A stretch of 52,379 nt of DNA from JANYHF01 sp031367715. Its GTDB lineage: Bacteria > Pseudomonadota > Alphaproteobacteria > Rhizobiales > Hyphomicrobiaceae. Of the stretch, positions 24,790 to 33,637 are shown piece after piece (position 1 is the stretch's first letter; each line of letters starts with the position of its first letter). The translations under genes were made by a program, and so were the position numbers. Location: NCBI GenBank assembly GCA_031367715.1, contig JANLQJ010000312.1, positions 1 to 52,379 on the forward strand, in the 5' to 3' direction. The notes beneath the pieces are model-generated. The model searched no databases, was not told the origin of the DNA, and worked only from the letters and a program-made list of their open reading frames with translations.

Positions 24790-25968
24790 TTAGCGCCTCG
24801 CCGCCAGATACACCGCCGTCGCGCCAAGCAGCAGCAGCCCGAAGGCCAGATGCAGATCGCCATACGTGCTGGCTGCCGAGGCCCCCGCCGCCTGCATCCT
24901 GGCGACCAACGCGCCGGACAGCGGCTGCAACATACCCGCGCCGCCGAACAGCAGCAGATTCATGGTCGAGAGGCCGCGCCCCAGAAGCTCCTCGGGCAGG
25001 AACTGGCGAGCGTGCGCCATCAGCTGCACATAGGTCATGCCGGCAGCACCGATCAGGGCCAGCAACAGAGTAGCGATGAATACGCTGTGCGCGCCCCATA
25101 TCGACAACACGACAAACAGCAGGCCGGTCACAAGGCTGCCCGCAGCCACAATCGCCTTGCGGCTGACGCCCAGCTGGTCGGCCGGGCCATAGGCGAGCGC
25201 ACCCAGCGACATGGCGGCAGCCATCACCAACACGGCATTGCCGCGCGGCACCACATCCAAACCGTGGACGTTGGCAAGGAACGGCCCGACCCACAAACCG
25301 CGCTCGGCGAGCAGCACGGCGTAGCTCAACAGGGCTATCGGGAAGAAAGGCCAGAGCGCGCGCAGCGACAGGATCTCGACCAGACCGGCGATCGCGCCTT
25401 GTTGCCTGGTCGGATGCTGCACGCGCTCGGGATCGCGCAGCACCCATCCGATCAACGCGGCCGCGATGGCCGTAGCCAGCGCAATTCCGGCAAAGGCGAT
25501 GCGCCAGCCGATCCATTGGCTGGCCACTGCCAATGGCGTCGTGCCGAGCAGGTTGCCTGCCGAGCCAAATCCCAGCAGCAGCGAGGACAACAGGGCGAAC
25601 CGATCCTTGCGCGGGCCGCGAGCAAACAGGAACAGCGAGCCCATATAGATCGGCGCGCAGCCCAGGCCGATCAGAGCCATGCCAAGCATGCAACTGTAAA
25701 AGCCCCGCGCCGAGGCGAACACTGCGGCGCCCGCTACCGCCAGCACCATCATGCCCGCCATGGTGCGGCGCGGGCCGATGCGATCCAGCGACCAGCCGAC
25801 ATAGAGCTGAGCCAGTGCGAAAGCCCAGAACCAGATGGCCGAGATATTGCCAAGATCGGCGGGCGAGAGACTGAGTTCGTGCGACAGCTCGGGCGCGATG
25901 ACCGCCAGAAAGGACCGGAAGAACTGACTGAGCGTGTAGGCCAGCAGCAGCACCAGGAATGTCGGCAT
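24790..25968 (-). CDS. Major facilitator superfamily transporter
   Basis: A 392-residue protein with twelve predicted membrane helices. The conserved loop after helix 2 reads VGWSLDRIGPRRTMAGM and matches the MFS G-x-x-x-D-x-x-G-R-R motif; a central cytoplasmic loop follows (DPERVQHPTRQQG). It starts 24 bp after the amidase gene on the same strand, so it probably moves that enzyme's substrate or product. Direction and substrate cannot be read from sequence. Confidence 0.88.
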   Translation of the reverse strand: MPTFLVLLLAYTLSQFFRSFLAVIAPELSHELSLSPADLGNISAIWFWAFALAQLYVGWSLDRIGPRRTMAGMMVLAVAGAAVFASARGFYSCMLGMALIGLGCAPIYMGSLFLFARGPRKDRFALLSSLLLGFGSAGNLLGTTPLAVASQWIGWRIAFAGIALATAIAAALIGWVLRDPERVQHPTRQQGAIAGLVEILSLRALWPFFPIALLSYAVLLAERGLWVGPFLANVHGLDVVPRGNAVLVMAAAMSLGALAYGPADQLGVSRKAIVAAGSLVTGLLFVVLSIWGAHSVFIATLLLALIGAAGMTYVQLMAHARQFLPEELLGRGLSTMNLLLFGGAGMLQPLSGALVARMQAAGASAASTYGDLHLAFGLLLLGATAVYLAARR

Positions 25969-25992
25969 GTCGGTCAGCCCAGTTCGTGAACG

Positions 25993-26982
25993 CTATGTGG
26001 CGATCCAACTCTTCTTCATGCTGGCGCCGAGCGTATATTTCGGATCGACCATATTGCCGACGCGCACCTTCCCAGCCTGCGTGCACAGAAAATACGCCTC
26101 GCTCTCATCGAACCCGTAGTCGGCCACCAGCCAGCGCACCAGATCGCGATAGGCCATGCGCGCGGCATCCTCCATGGGGCGCGCACTGCCGACGCTCATG
26201 ATGAACTCCTCCGTCTCCAGACGAACGCCAGGAATGCTCCAGCCCTTGATCAGGTCGACCTGGATACGCACGGTCGCGGCGATCTCCACCGCAACACCGC
26301 AAAGTTCTCCATCCCCTTGCCTCCCGTGGCAGTCGCCCAGATAGAGGTAGGCGTCCTTGTGTTGCACCGGGAAATACACGATGGCGCCCGGCGCGACATC
26401 CGGCAGGTCCATGTTGCCGCCCCAATAGTCCGGGTTCAGCGAGCTGACGGCCTCGATCTCGGGACTGACGCCGAGCGTGCCGATGAACGGCTCATAGGGC
26501 AGCGTGATGCGCTCGCTGAACATCACGCCGGCGCGGGTGACTGCCATCTTCTTGACGCGCTCGGGCAACGGTGCGTTCAGCATGGCGGTGCTGCCGGTGC
26601 CGACCAGGCCGCCGAATTCCGGAATCAGCGCCGTGGTGCCGGCCGGCTGGGGTCCGCGCGGATCGATGGCGAGGATGTGTACGGCGAGCACGTCGCCCTT
26701 GACTGCGCCCTCGACCGCAATCGGCCCGTTCTGCGGGTTGACGAACGGCATGATGAGCACCTTGCTCGGCAGGTCGGCCTCGGTCTTCACGGCGCCGCCG
26801 AAGGCATCGATGGTCTCGACCGTGATGGTGTCGCCCGGCGCGACGCGCATCACGGGTTGGACATAGGGTCCATAGACGTAGTGGTATTCGCCCTGGCGAC
26901 CCTCGCTCAGCTCATGCGCGGCGCCCTGGCGGCCGTGGGCAACACCCTTGCGGGCCATGTAGGACTGCGAAATCCAGCTCAT
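25993..26982 (-). CDS. Acetamidase/formamidase family hydrolase
   Basis: The 329-residue product belongs to the FmdA/AmdA family, zinc-dependent amidases that release ammonia from short-chain amides. Recognisable family blocks are PVMRVAPGDTITVETIDAFGG, of which the first 20 residues are diagnostic, GDVLAVHILAIDPRGPQPAG, DLPDVAPGAIVYFPVQHKDA and YLGDCHGRQGDGELCGVAVE, where His/Asp/Glu cluster. It is the first gene of an amidase-MFS pair and diverges from an aminotransferase gene. The exact amide is unknown. Confidence 0.88.
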   Translation of the reverse strand: MSWISQSYMARKGVAHGRQGAAHELSEGRQGEYHYVYGPYVQPVMRVAPGDTITVETIDAFGGAVKTEADLPSKVLIMPFVNPQNGPIAVEGAVKGDVLAVHILAIDPRGPQPAGTTALIPEFGGLVGTGSTAMLNAPLPERVKKMAVTRAGVMFSERITLPYEPFIGTLGVSPEIEAVSSLNPDYWGGNMDLPDVAPGAIVYFPVQHKDAYLYLGDCHGRQGDGELCGVAVEIAATVRIQVDLIKGWSIPGVRLETEEFIMSVGSARPMEDAARMAYRDLVRWLVADYGFDESEAYFLCTQAGKVRVGNMVDPKYTLGASMKKSWIAT

Positions 26983-27155
26983 TGTGACGGGCTCCCTTGG
27001 TTGTTTGCGGCAAGTCTGGCACAGCCGACACCTGTCCGGCTACGGTTGCCTACGGCGCGCCCGCTTGCGACAGGTCGACGGGCATGGACGCCAGCGTGTT
27101 TCTCCAGCATATCGTTGCCGTGCCTTACCGGAACCGCGATGGAGCCGATCCCACC

Positions 27156-28400
27156 ATGCCCTCCGCATTTTCGATTGCCTCCCTGGCCCGCCCCGGCACT
27201 CCCATCCCGGCCGCGCGCTACACCGGCTTCCCGCGCTACAACTTCAGCGGCGGCCACAACGACCCGGCCTCCACTCCGGTCGCGGCCCTGCGCGCGGCAG
27301 CCGATGCCGTGCTCGCCCGCGAGGGGCACGCGCTTGCCACTTACGGGCTCGACAGCGGGCCGCAGGGCTACCTGCCGTTGCGCCAGTTCCTGGTTGGCAA
27401 ACTCGCCCGTCAGGCTGGCATCGCCTGCAGCGCCGGCGACATCCTGATCACCTCGGGATCGCTGCAGGGACTCGATCTGGTCAATGGGTTGCTTATCGCG
27501 CCGGGCGATACCGTGTTGATCGAGGCCGATTGCTATGGCGGCACCATTGCGCGGCTGCAAGCGCTTGGGGCCAAGATCGTCGGTGTGCCAATTGACGGCG
27601 AAGGGCTGCGACCGGACGCTCTGGCTGCGACGCTGGAACGGCTAACACGCGACGGCGTTCGGCCCAAATTTCTCTACACCATCCCGACCATCCAGAACCC
27701 CACCGCAAGCGTGCTGCCGCTGGCCCGCCGGCACGCGATGTTGCGCTTATGCATGCAGCACAATCTCCTGATTTTCGAGGACGAATGCTATTCCGACCTG
27801 GTCTTCAGCGGCACGCGCCCGCCGGCACTGCTCGCTCTCGCCCGAGAGTCCGGCTGGGACGGTGTCATCCATATCGGCTCGTTCTCGAAGTCGATCGCAC
27901 CGGCCTTGCGCGTCGGCTATGTGGTTGCCGGCTGGGAGGTGATCAGCCGGCTGCTGGCGCTCAAGACCGATGCCGGATCCGGCGCACTGGAACAGATGGT
28001 GCTGGCGGAATTCTGTGCGGCGCATTTCGATGCGCACGTGGTTGGCTTGAACGCGGCCCTGCGGCGCAAAGCCGATGCGCTGGTTGCGGCGTTGGCGGAG
28101 CAGTTCGGCACGGCGGCGGAGTTCGTCGTCCCAGCAGGCGGCATCTTTTTGTGGGTGACGCTGCCTGAACCGGTGGATACCTCGCGTCTGGCCGAAGTAG
28201 CCGGCAAGGCCGGCATCGCGTTCAACGCTGGCGCCGAGTGGTCGGTGGCCGATCCAGACCACGCGCGGCGGCGCTTGCGGCTGTGCTTCGCCAATCCGAC
28301 GGTCGAGGTCATAGCTGAGGGCGTGGCGGCATTGGCGGCCGTTTGTCACCAAGAGTTCGGCGTGCCAGCCCGCATCGCGAATGTGCGGCAGGGAGCATGA
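27156..28400 (+). CDS. PLP-dependent aminotransferase, class I/II fold
   Basis: Fold-type I aminotransferase of 414 residues. The pyridoxal phosphate lysine is Lys245 in GSFSKSIAPALRVGY. Other signatures are SGSLQGLDLVNGLL (phosphate-binding loop), TIPTIQNPTA and EDECYSDLVF. This layout is close to the 2-aminoadipate/MocR-type catalytic domain, but the DNA-binding part is absent. ATG 27156 begins just before the conserved region; the open frame extends 53 codons upstream without family features. It is divergent from the amidase-MFS pair, with which it may form a catabolic or detoxifying cluster. Confidence 0.87.
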   Translation: MPSAFSIASLARPGTPIPAARYTGFPRYNFSGGHNDPASTPVAALRAAADAVLAREGHALATYGLDSGPQGYLPLRQFLVGKLARQAGIACSAGDILITSGSLQGLDLVNGLLIAPGDTVLIEADCYGGTIARLQALGAKIVGVPIDGEGLRPDALAATLERLTRDGVRPKFLYTIPTIQNPTASVLPLARRHAMLRLCMQHNLLIFEDECYSDLVFSGTRPPALLALARESGWDGVIHIGSFSKSIAPALRVGYVVAGWEVISRLLALKTDAGSGALEQMVLAEFCAAHFDAHVVGLNAALRRKADALVAALAEQFGTAAEFVVPAGGIFLWVTLPEPVDTSRLAEVAGKAGIAFNAGAEWSVADPDHARRRLRLCFANPTVEVIAEGVAALAAVCHQEFGVPARIANVRQGA

Positions 28401-28411
28401 TCATCATCATC

Positions 28412-28474
28412 GGAACAGCAAGCGCGGGAACAGCAAACGCGCCTGGCGACTCTCTTGCTTGCGCCTGGCGACTC
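28412..28474. repeat. Short direct repeats after the aminotransferase gene
   Basis: GGAACAGCAA occurs at 28412 and 28427, and GCGCCTGGCGACTC at 28439-28452 and 28461-28474 (period 22). A near-complement, GGCGCCAGC, follows at 28490, so the segment can also fold. It is probably slippage-type tandem duplication in the 3' region; no function is evident. Confidence 0.6.
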
Positions 28475-28678
28475 CCGTTCCGGCCGTCAGGCGCCAGCAA
28501 AGACTCTGTCAGGTTGTTGTCAGCGAAGGAGAATTATAGGGTCTGACAGTGAACACAACAGCTGGCCCGATGCCCTCTTTGGTGCCAACTGTTGCAGCCG
28601 GTTCCGTCGCGCCCTCGAGTGCACCCGCAACTGAGGCGCGGCGGAGCCGGGACGGGCTGCCTACTGCGCGGAGTTCCC

Positions 28679-28834
28679 ATGTTGAACGCGTTCAATGCCA
28701 TCGACGACCTCATCACCGCCCAGCCACTGCTAGCTCTTGCCGTCGCGGCGTTCGCCATTGTCGCCGCTGCGCCGATCTGGTCGGCAGTTGAGCGGCATCA
28801 GGAGCGCGTGCAGCGCGACGACAAACTAGCGTAG
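28679..28834 (+). CDS. Small membrane protein, unknown
   Basis: A 51-residue frame beginning MLNAFNAIDDLITAQPLLAL, with one clear hydrophobic helix (LLALAVAAFAIVAAAPIW) and a charged, probably cytoplasmic C-terminus (RHQERVQRDDKLA). GGAG at 28670 provides a ribosome binding site, which is why I choose this start over an in-frame one 29 codons upstream. No family is recognised. It converges with rimI. Confidence 0.5.
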   Translation: MLNAFNAIDDLITAQPLLALAVAAFAIVAAAPIWSAVERHQERVQRDDKLA

Positions 28835-28846
28835 CGGCGGCAGCAG

Positions 28847-29317
28847 TCAATTGGCCAGCGTCTTGGCCATCAGCACGGCATCCTCTGCCGGCGCATCATC
28901 CGTTCCGTGATAATAGGCCTTGCGCCGCCCGGTCTCGGTGAATCCTGCGCGCACGTAAAGCTGGCGGGCCGGCAGGTTCGAGACCCGGGCCTCCAGATGC
29001 AGGCGCGTGATCTGTCCGGCGGCGAGCTGTTTTTCGAGCGCCCGCAACAGCTTGCGGCCAAGCCCTTTACAGCGCTGTTCGGCGGCAACGCAGATGGCCA
29101 GTACCTCGGCCTCGTCGACCGCCGCGAAGGCGAGCACGAAGGCCGTGACCGTGCCATCCTGTTCGGCCTGCCAGCCGCACGCCGCATCGGCCTGCAGCAG
29201 GCGCTTCAGGCCGGGTTCGCTCCAGCCGTCGGCCTTGCTCATGCAGCGTTGATGCAACAACGAGAGCGCAGCCACGGACTCGATCCGTAACGGGACGATA
29301 TCGGGCTCCTCGCTCAT
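28847..29317 (-). CDS. rimI: Ribosomal-protein-alanine N-acetyltransferase
   Basis: GNAT-fold acetyltransferase of 156 residues. The acetyl-CoA loop is RCKGLGRKLLRALEK, a Q/R-x-x-G-x-G/A variant, and the later ARQLYVRAGFTETGRRKAYY is the usual RimI block. RimI acetylates the N-terminal alanine of ribosomal protein S18. The assignment rests on its coupling to tsaB (four-base overlap), the standard pairing; as a stand-alone GNAT it would be uncertain. Confidence 0.85.
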   Translation of the reverse strand: MSEEPDIVPLRIESVAALSLLHQRCMSKADGWSEPGLKRLLQADAACGWQAEQDGTVTAFVLAFAAVDEAEVLAICVAAEQRCKGLGRKLLRALEKQLAAGQITRLHLEARVSNLPARQLYVRAGFTETGRRKAYYHGTDDAPAEDAVLMAKTLAN

Positions 29318-30036
29318 GGAACTGATGCCGGCGCCATCGGCCTGGCGTCGGTGTCGCGCAGATAGAGCGGATCCAGGTGCAACGTCAGTGGCGCGGCATC
29401 GGCCAACAGCGCGAGGTGGCGCGCGTGCGGCTGCAGCAGCGGCAGGATGGCAACCGCCGCGCCGCCGGCCGCCTTGACGGCATCGGCCAACAACGCGCCG
29501 CCTGAGCCGACTGTGACGATGCGGCGGTTCTGCAGCATCCCGGCTAGTTCGGCGGGCGTTGTAAGCTGCGCCGGCGCCACCGGCTCGGCCACGCTCTCGC
29601 CAAAGCCTTCCGCATAGATCCGGCCTGCCCGTGCGTCCATGGCGACCACCAGCGTTGCGCCCTTGCGGACAACGCCAAATTGCCCGCCCGCGATCAGCGT
29701 ATCGGCGCGGAAGGCCATGACGGCAAGGCTAGTCAGCGTCACCACCGGCAGGCCAAGCGCGAGCTTCAATCCGCGCACCGCCGAAAGACCGATGCGCGCG
29801 CCGGTGAAACTGCCAGGCCCAAGAGTGACCGCGAGCTTCTTGAGGTCCGCAAAGCCCGTGCCGGATGAGCGCATCAGCGCATCCAGCATCGGCAGCAGCG
29901 CCTCGGCATGGCCGGTCGGCATCTCGCGATAGTCCTCGCGCAGCTGCCAAACCCCATCGGCCCCGCGCAGGCGCAGCGCGACCGAGCAGGCGCCAAAACA
30001 GGTGTCGAGAGCGAGAGTTGCGGACATGATGTTCAT
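29314..30036 (-). CDS. tsaB: tRNA threonylcarbamoyladenosine biosynthesis protein TsaB
   Basis: Actin-fold partner of TsaD in making t6A37 on ANN-decoding tRNAs. The 240-residue product begins with the diagnostic LALDTCFGACSVAL and carries HAEALLPMLDAL and the near-invariant LGPGSFTGARIGLSAVRGLK. It lies in nfu-tsaB-rimI order, which is common in alphaproteobacteria. TsaB itself lacks catalytic metal ligands and works as a scaffold. Confidence 0.95.
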   Translation of the reverse strand: MNIMSATLALDTCFGACSVALRLRGADGVWQLREDYREMPTGHAEALLPMLDALMRSSGTGFADLKKLAVTLGPGSFTGARIGLSAVRGLKLALGLPVVTLTSLAVMAFRADTLIAGGQFGVVRKGATLVVAMDARAGRIYAEGFGESVAEPVAPAQLTTPAELAGMLQNRRIVTVGSGGALLADAVKAAGGAAVAILPLLQPHARHLALLADAAPLTLHLDPLYLRDTDARPMAPASVP

Positions 30037-30048
30037 TTCGCCGCTCGG

Positions 30049-30086
30049 CCGTAGGTTGGGTCAAGCGCTGCGCGCCCAAACTACGG
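30049..30086. other. Hairpin between nfu and tsaB
   Basis: CCGTAGGTTGGG (30049-30060) pairs with CCCAAACTACGG (30075-30086), giving 11 of 12 bases paired around a 14-base loop. It lies in the 60-bp spacer between the Nfu gene and tsaB and lacks a T-run. It may act as attenuator or mRNA stabiliser, or be another small intergenic repeat. Confidence 0.5.
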
Positions 30087-30096
30087 ACCGACTAAC

Positions 30097-30666
30097 CTAC
30101 ACCGGCCGGACTTCGGTCACTTCGGGTACGTAATGCTTGAGCATGTTCTCGATGCCGTTGCGCAAAGTCGCGGTCGAGGACGGGCAACCGGCACAAGCAC
30201 CGCGCATATGCAGCGTCACCACGCCCTGGCGAAAGCCGCGAAACACGATGTCGCCGCCGTCATTGGCCACCGCCGGCCGGACGCGCGTCTCGATCAATTC
30301 CTTGATGGTGTCGACGATCTCCTGATCGTCGGCAGAGAAATCCTCGGCGTCCGCGTCGGCCGCGGCCGAGGACGTGTCGGCGCCCACGACCACGGGAGCA
30401 CCGGACATATAATGTTCCATGATGACGCCGAGCACGGCCGGCTTCAGATGCTGCCAGGCCAGCGCGTCTGCCTTGGTGACGGAAATGAAGTCCTGGCCCA
30501 GGAACACGCCGTCGACGCCGTCGATGGCGAACAGCCGCGACGCCAGCGGCGAAGCGGCGGCGGCATCCGGGGAGCGGTAGTCGAGCACGCCGGTGAGCAG
30601 CACCGGCTTGTCGGGGATGAATTTGAGGGTGGCCGGATTGGGCGTGGCTTCGGATTGGATGAACAT
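30097..30666 (-). CDS. Nfu-type iron-sulfur cluster scaffold protein
   Basis: A 189-residue protein with an N-terminal Nfu_N domain (MFIQSEATPNPATLKFIPDK), a Ser/Ala/Asp linker, and a C-terminal NifU domain (EIVDTIKELIETRVRPAVAN) with the cluster-binding CAGCPSS. Such proteins carry 4Fe-4S clusters to target enzymes. ATG 30666 gives the canonical N-terminus; the upstream open frame is low-complexity. It is followed by tsaB-rimI on the same strand. Confidence 0.93.
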   Translation of the reverse strand: MFIQSEATPNPATLKFIPDKPVLLTGVLDYRSPDAAAASPLASRLFAIDGVDGVFLGQDFISVTKADALAWQHLKPAVLGVIMEHYMSGAPVVVGADTSSAAADADAEDFSADDQEIVDTIKELIETRVRPAVANDGGDIVFRGFRQGVVTLHMRGACAGCPSSTATLRNGIENMLKHYVPEVTEVRPV

Positions 30667-30761
30667 GGTGTGTGTCTCGCAGAGCCCGGGCGGTGGGCTA
30701 GAGTCGGGGTTGCAGTTTGGAAGCATTCTATAGTGTGACGGGGGCGGGGGGAAGGGGGCTT

Positions 30762-31157
30762 TCAACGCATCTCAACGATCCCTTGGCCAGCCGCGAGCGC
30801 CGCAAGCACTGAACCGAATCGTTTCGCAAACCAATCGATCAGTGCGCGGTTTGTCGCGTTTCCGATTCTCAGCCAGACGACGGAGGGCCCATGCGCCGAC
30901 ATGGCGCGAATTGTGAGAAAGTCCTCGTCCTTCGTCACAAGCACAGCGTGGCTGGATACCGCTAGTGCCCAAATGTCTGGATCCTCGGCACTTGCCAAAC
31001 CGACGTCAAAAACATGGACAGCTTCGTGACCTCGCGAAACCAGCCAAGTAGCCAATCTCGGAGGCAGCCGTGCATCGATGAGAAACCGCAAGTGCGTAGG
31101 CAAGGCTTCCGGAGGAATCTCCGGCACCTTTGTCTCAGTCGTACTGGAGATAGACAT
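30762..31157 (-). CDS. DUF5615 PIN-like toxin
   Basis: Small PIN/Mut7-C-like nuclease candidate of up to 131 residues. The core reads LRFLIDARLPPRLATWLVSRGH, in part the diagnostic FLIDARLPPRLA, then EDPDIWALAVSSHAVLVTKD with the conserved acidic residues (Asp of FLID, Glu/Asp of AEDP, TKDEDF). Such proteins are encoded after a DUF433 gene as a toxin-antitoxin pair, as here. The true start may be the TTG of LRFLIDA at residue 23, because the first 22 residues are not typical. An atypical 210-bp spacer separates it from its partner. Confidence 0.82.
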   Translation of the reverse strand: MSISSTTETKVPEIPPEALPTHLRFLIDARLPPRLATWLVSRGHEAVHVFDVGLASAEDPDIWALAVSSHAVLVTKDEDFLTIRAMSAHGPSVVWLRIGNATNRALIDWFAKRFGSVLAALAAGQGIVEMR

Positions 31158-31367
31158 GCATCATCCCGCGCGCGTTGAAAGGTTGCGACGTACGCGACTG
31201 ACCGAACCTGCGGCGTGGACGACGATGAGAAGAGATGCCTACTTGACGATCCGAATGAACATAACCTGCGGACGGTTCTTGCTAAGCAATCTCGACCTGT
31301 CGAACTTTAAACGAATGCGGCCTGCTATGTCAACGGGCGGAGCTGCCGGCCATCAACGATGCTGTTG

Positions 31368-31604
31368 CTACTCGGCCGCGACCACCATACGCGACCCAAC
31401 TGAAAGCGCCGCGTAAAGTAGCGCTGCGGAGATATCGGCGTCTTCAAGGTAGGGGAAATCGCCCAGTATTTCGGCACGGGTCGCGCCGCCAGCTAGCATT
31501 TCAAGGACGTCGCTAACTCGAATCCGCAATCCACGCAGACACGCCCGCCCGCCGCATTGCTTCGGGTTAAATGTGATCCGGCTCAGAAGATCCTGTTCGA
31601 TCAT
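31368..31604 (-). CDS. DUF433 antitoxin
   Basis: A 78-residue protein of the DUF433 family, compact winged-helix DNA-binding antitoxins. Diagnostic parts are RITFNPKQCGGRACLRGLRI and VSDVLEMLAGGATRAEILGD, then FPYLEDADISAALLYAA. It precedes the DUF5615 toxin gene on the same strand. Usually the two genes touch or overlap; here 210 bases lie between them. Confidence 0.88.
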   Translation of the reverse strand: MIEQDLLSRITFNPKQCGGRACLRGLRIRVSDVLEMLAGGATRAEILGDFPYLEDADISAALLYAALSVGSRMVVAAE

Positions 31605-31663
31605 GCGCGGCTCCCTTCAATTCCGGGAAAGTAACACAGATTTGCTATCAGAACTATCGCGCC

Positions 31664-32122
31664 CTAAGCCCGCCGCCCCGCCAGCACCCAATACACCGCC
31701 CCCGCCAAAAACCCGCCGGTTGCGATCAGCAGCAGGAACGGCGTCTGCCAGGGCATTTGAGCGCCGGCCGCGCCGCTTCCTGATGCCAGGCGCAACATTA
31801 CTGGCAGCGCGGCAAACGCGATCCCGCCAGCCGCTAGGTAGTAGGTCAGCGACCGTATCCGCGCGACCTCGGCCACGATCAGCACAATCAGCCCCGGCAC
31901 CAGCGTGAAGGCGGTCGCCACCGGCAGCAGGGCACTGACCTGGCCGAGCGCTTTTTCGGCGACAGTCAGCCAGCCTTCCACGACCGCACCGTCGGGCGGC
32001 GTTTCGGCGGCGGCCATGCGCGTCATCCACTCCAGGCCGAAAGCGAGCATGAAGGCGAGGCCGGCGAAGCTGGCGATGACCGCTGCGATGGCGACCCAGA
32101 AGAGGCGGAGGAGAAGTTTCAT
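31664..32122 (-). CDS. Membrane protein of unknown function
   Basis: A 152-residue protein starting MKLLLRLFWVAIAAVIASFA, with four predicted membrane helices (about 5-28, 62-85, 90-110 and 128-146) and a short polar loop after the first. The start at 32122 is preferred because the longer frame runs into the palindromic repeat at 32166-32327. No domain name can be assigned. It has no operon partner. Confidence 0.65.
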   Translation of the reverse strand: MKLLLRLFWVAIAAVIASFAGLAFMLAFGLEWMTRMAAAETPPDGAVVEGWLTVAEKALGQVSALLPVATAFTLVPGLIVLIVAEVARIRSLTYYLAAGGIAFAALPVMLRLASGSGAAGAQMPWQTPFLLLIATGGFLAGAVYWVLAGRRA

Positions 32123-32165
32123 AGGCCACTCAAAGGTTGAACCGGCTTGCAGCACGCGCAGAACT

Positions 32166-32327
32166 CCTTCTCCCGTCGGGAGAAGGTGGCGCACTGCGCC
32201 GGATGAGGGGGTTGCAAGTGCGGCTTTGGCACCGGCGTGCAGCATGCTCCGACCCCAATCCCCTCATCCGCCCACAATACTTTTGCGCCTCCGCGCAGGC
32301 GGGCGCCTTCTCCCGCCGGGAGAAGGC
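32166..32327. repeat. Intergenic palindromic repeat of the CTTCTCCC/GGGAGAAGG type, second copy
   Basis: Same architecture as 1398-1539: terminal hairpins CCTTCTCCC-GTC-GGGAGAAGG and CCTTCTCCC-GCC-GGGAGAAGG, and an inner inverted pair GGATGAGGGG / CCCCTCATCC. In both copies GATGGAGCCGC follows the second hairpin, so the true element may extend a few bases further. Confidence 0.8.
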
Positions 32328-32392
32328 GATGGAGCCGCAGCTCCTGAACAAGAAGATGGATTTGGCGGCGGGCACTTGACAGCTCCGCACAC

Positions 32393-33589
32393 TCACGACG
32401 TCACCCCCTCCAACCGCCTCGACGCGCTCGCCCGCACCTTCTCGCTGGCGCTCTTGAGCTGCCCGCACGCCGCCATGATGTCGCGGCCGCGCGGCGTGCG
32501 CACCGGGCTGGCGTAGCCCGCCTTGTTCACCACCTCGGCGAACTTCTCGATCTGCGTCCAGTCCGAGCACTCATACGGCGCACCGGGCCAGGCGTTGAAC
32601 GGGATCAGGTTGATTTTCGCGGGTATGTGGGCCAACAGCCGCACCAGCTCGCGCGCCTCGGCCAGGCTGTCGTTGACGCCCTTCAGCATGACGTACTCGA
32701 ACGTGATTCTCCGCGCGTTGGAGGCTCCCGGATAATCGCGGCAGGTCTGCAGCAGCTCCGCCAGCGGATATTTTTTGTTGATCGGCACCAGAACGTCGCG
32801 CAGCTCGTCCCGTACCGCGTGCAGCGAGATGGCCAGGCCCGTGCCACTGGTCTCGCCCCAGCCGGGGATTTCTGGGACGACGCCGGACGTCGAGAGCGTA
32901 ATGCGGCGTTTGGAGAGGGAAAGCCCCTCGCCGTCCATGGTGACGGCCATGGCCTCGCGCACATTGTCGACATTGTAGAGCGGTTCGCCCATGCCCATCA
33001 GCACGACGTTGGTGATCGCGCGGTCGCCTTCCGGGATCATCCCGCCGTCCGTCGGCTTAGGCGCGCCCGGCCAGTCACCAATACGGTCGCGGGCAACCAG
33101 GATTTGGCCGACGATTTCCTGCGCCGTGAGGTTGCGCACCAGCCTCTGCGTGCCGGTATGGCAGAACGAGCACGTGAGCGTGCAGCCGACCTGGGACGAG
33201 ATGCACAGCGTACCGCGCTCGGCCTCGGGGATGAAGACGGTTTCGACCTCCGGCCCGTTCTTGTCGCGGCCGGTCGCGGCCAGCCGCAGCAGCCATTTGC
33301 GCGTGCCGTCGCTGGAGATCTGTTCGGTGACGATTTCTGGTCGTGCCAGGGTGAACGCGCCGGACAGCTCAGCTCGCAGCTCCTTGGAGATGTCGGTCAT
33401 GTCGTCGAACGTGGTCGAACCCTGGACATACAGCCAGCGCCACAGCTGCTTGGCTCGCATGCGCCGCGCCTTCTCGGGGATGCCGATCTCGGCGAGGCGC
33501 GCGCCCAGGCCAGCGTGGGAGAGGCCCGCCAGCGACGGCGACGGGACGAGCAACGCGGGCGGCGCGACGGCGGTGGTGATGGTGGTCAT
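32393..33589 (-). CDS. rlmN: Dual-specificity RNA methyltransferase RlmN
   Basis: Radical SAM enzyme that methylates C2 of A2503 in 23S rRNA and A37 of some tRNAs. The 398-residue protein has the cluster motif C-x3-C-x2-C at residues 136-143 (CTLTCSFC), MGMGEPLYNVDNV, the SLHAVRDELRD block, and the late methyl-accepting Cys in MAACGQLK. The start at 33589 (MTTITTAVAPP) gives the normal N-terminal length. It is followed by an intergenic palindrome. Confidence 0.95.
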   Translation of the reverse strand: MTTITTAVAPPALLVPSPSLAGLSHAGLGARLAEIGIPEKARRMRAKQLWRWLYVQGSTTFDDMTDISKELRAELSGAFTLARPEIVTEQISSDGTRKWLLRLAATGRDKNGPEVETVFIPEAERGTLCISSQVGCTLTCSFCHTGTQRLVRNLTAQEIVGQILVARDRIGDWPGAPKPTDGGMIPEGDRAITNVVLMGMGEPLYNVDNVREAMAVTMDGEGLSLSKRRITLSTSGVVPEIPGWGETSGTGLAISLHAVRDELRDVLVPINKKYPLAELLQTCRDYPGASNARRITFEYVMLKGVNDSLAEARELVRLLAHIPAKINLIPFNAWPGAPYECSDWTQIEKFAEVVNKAGYASPVRTPRGRDIMAACGQLKSASEKVRASASRRLEGVTS

Positions 33590-33637
33590 GGGGGATATGT
33601 AGTTGATTTCTCCACCAGTTGTCATCCCATGCGCGAT

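Noticed and set aside
24850..25989. Long open frame antisense to the MFS gene (379 codons)
   Set aside because: Composition (Gln, Arg, His, Ala) is typical of the reverse strand of a GC-rich membrane-protein gene; the MFS call on the minus strand is clear.
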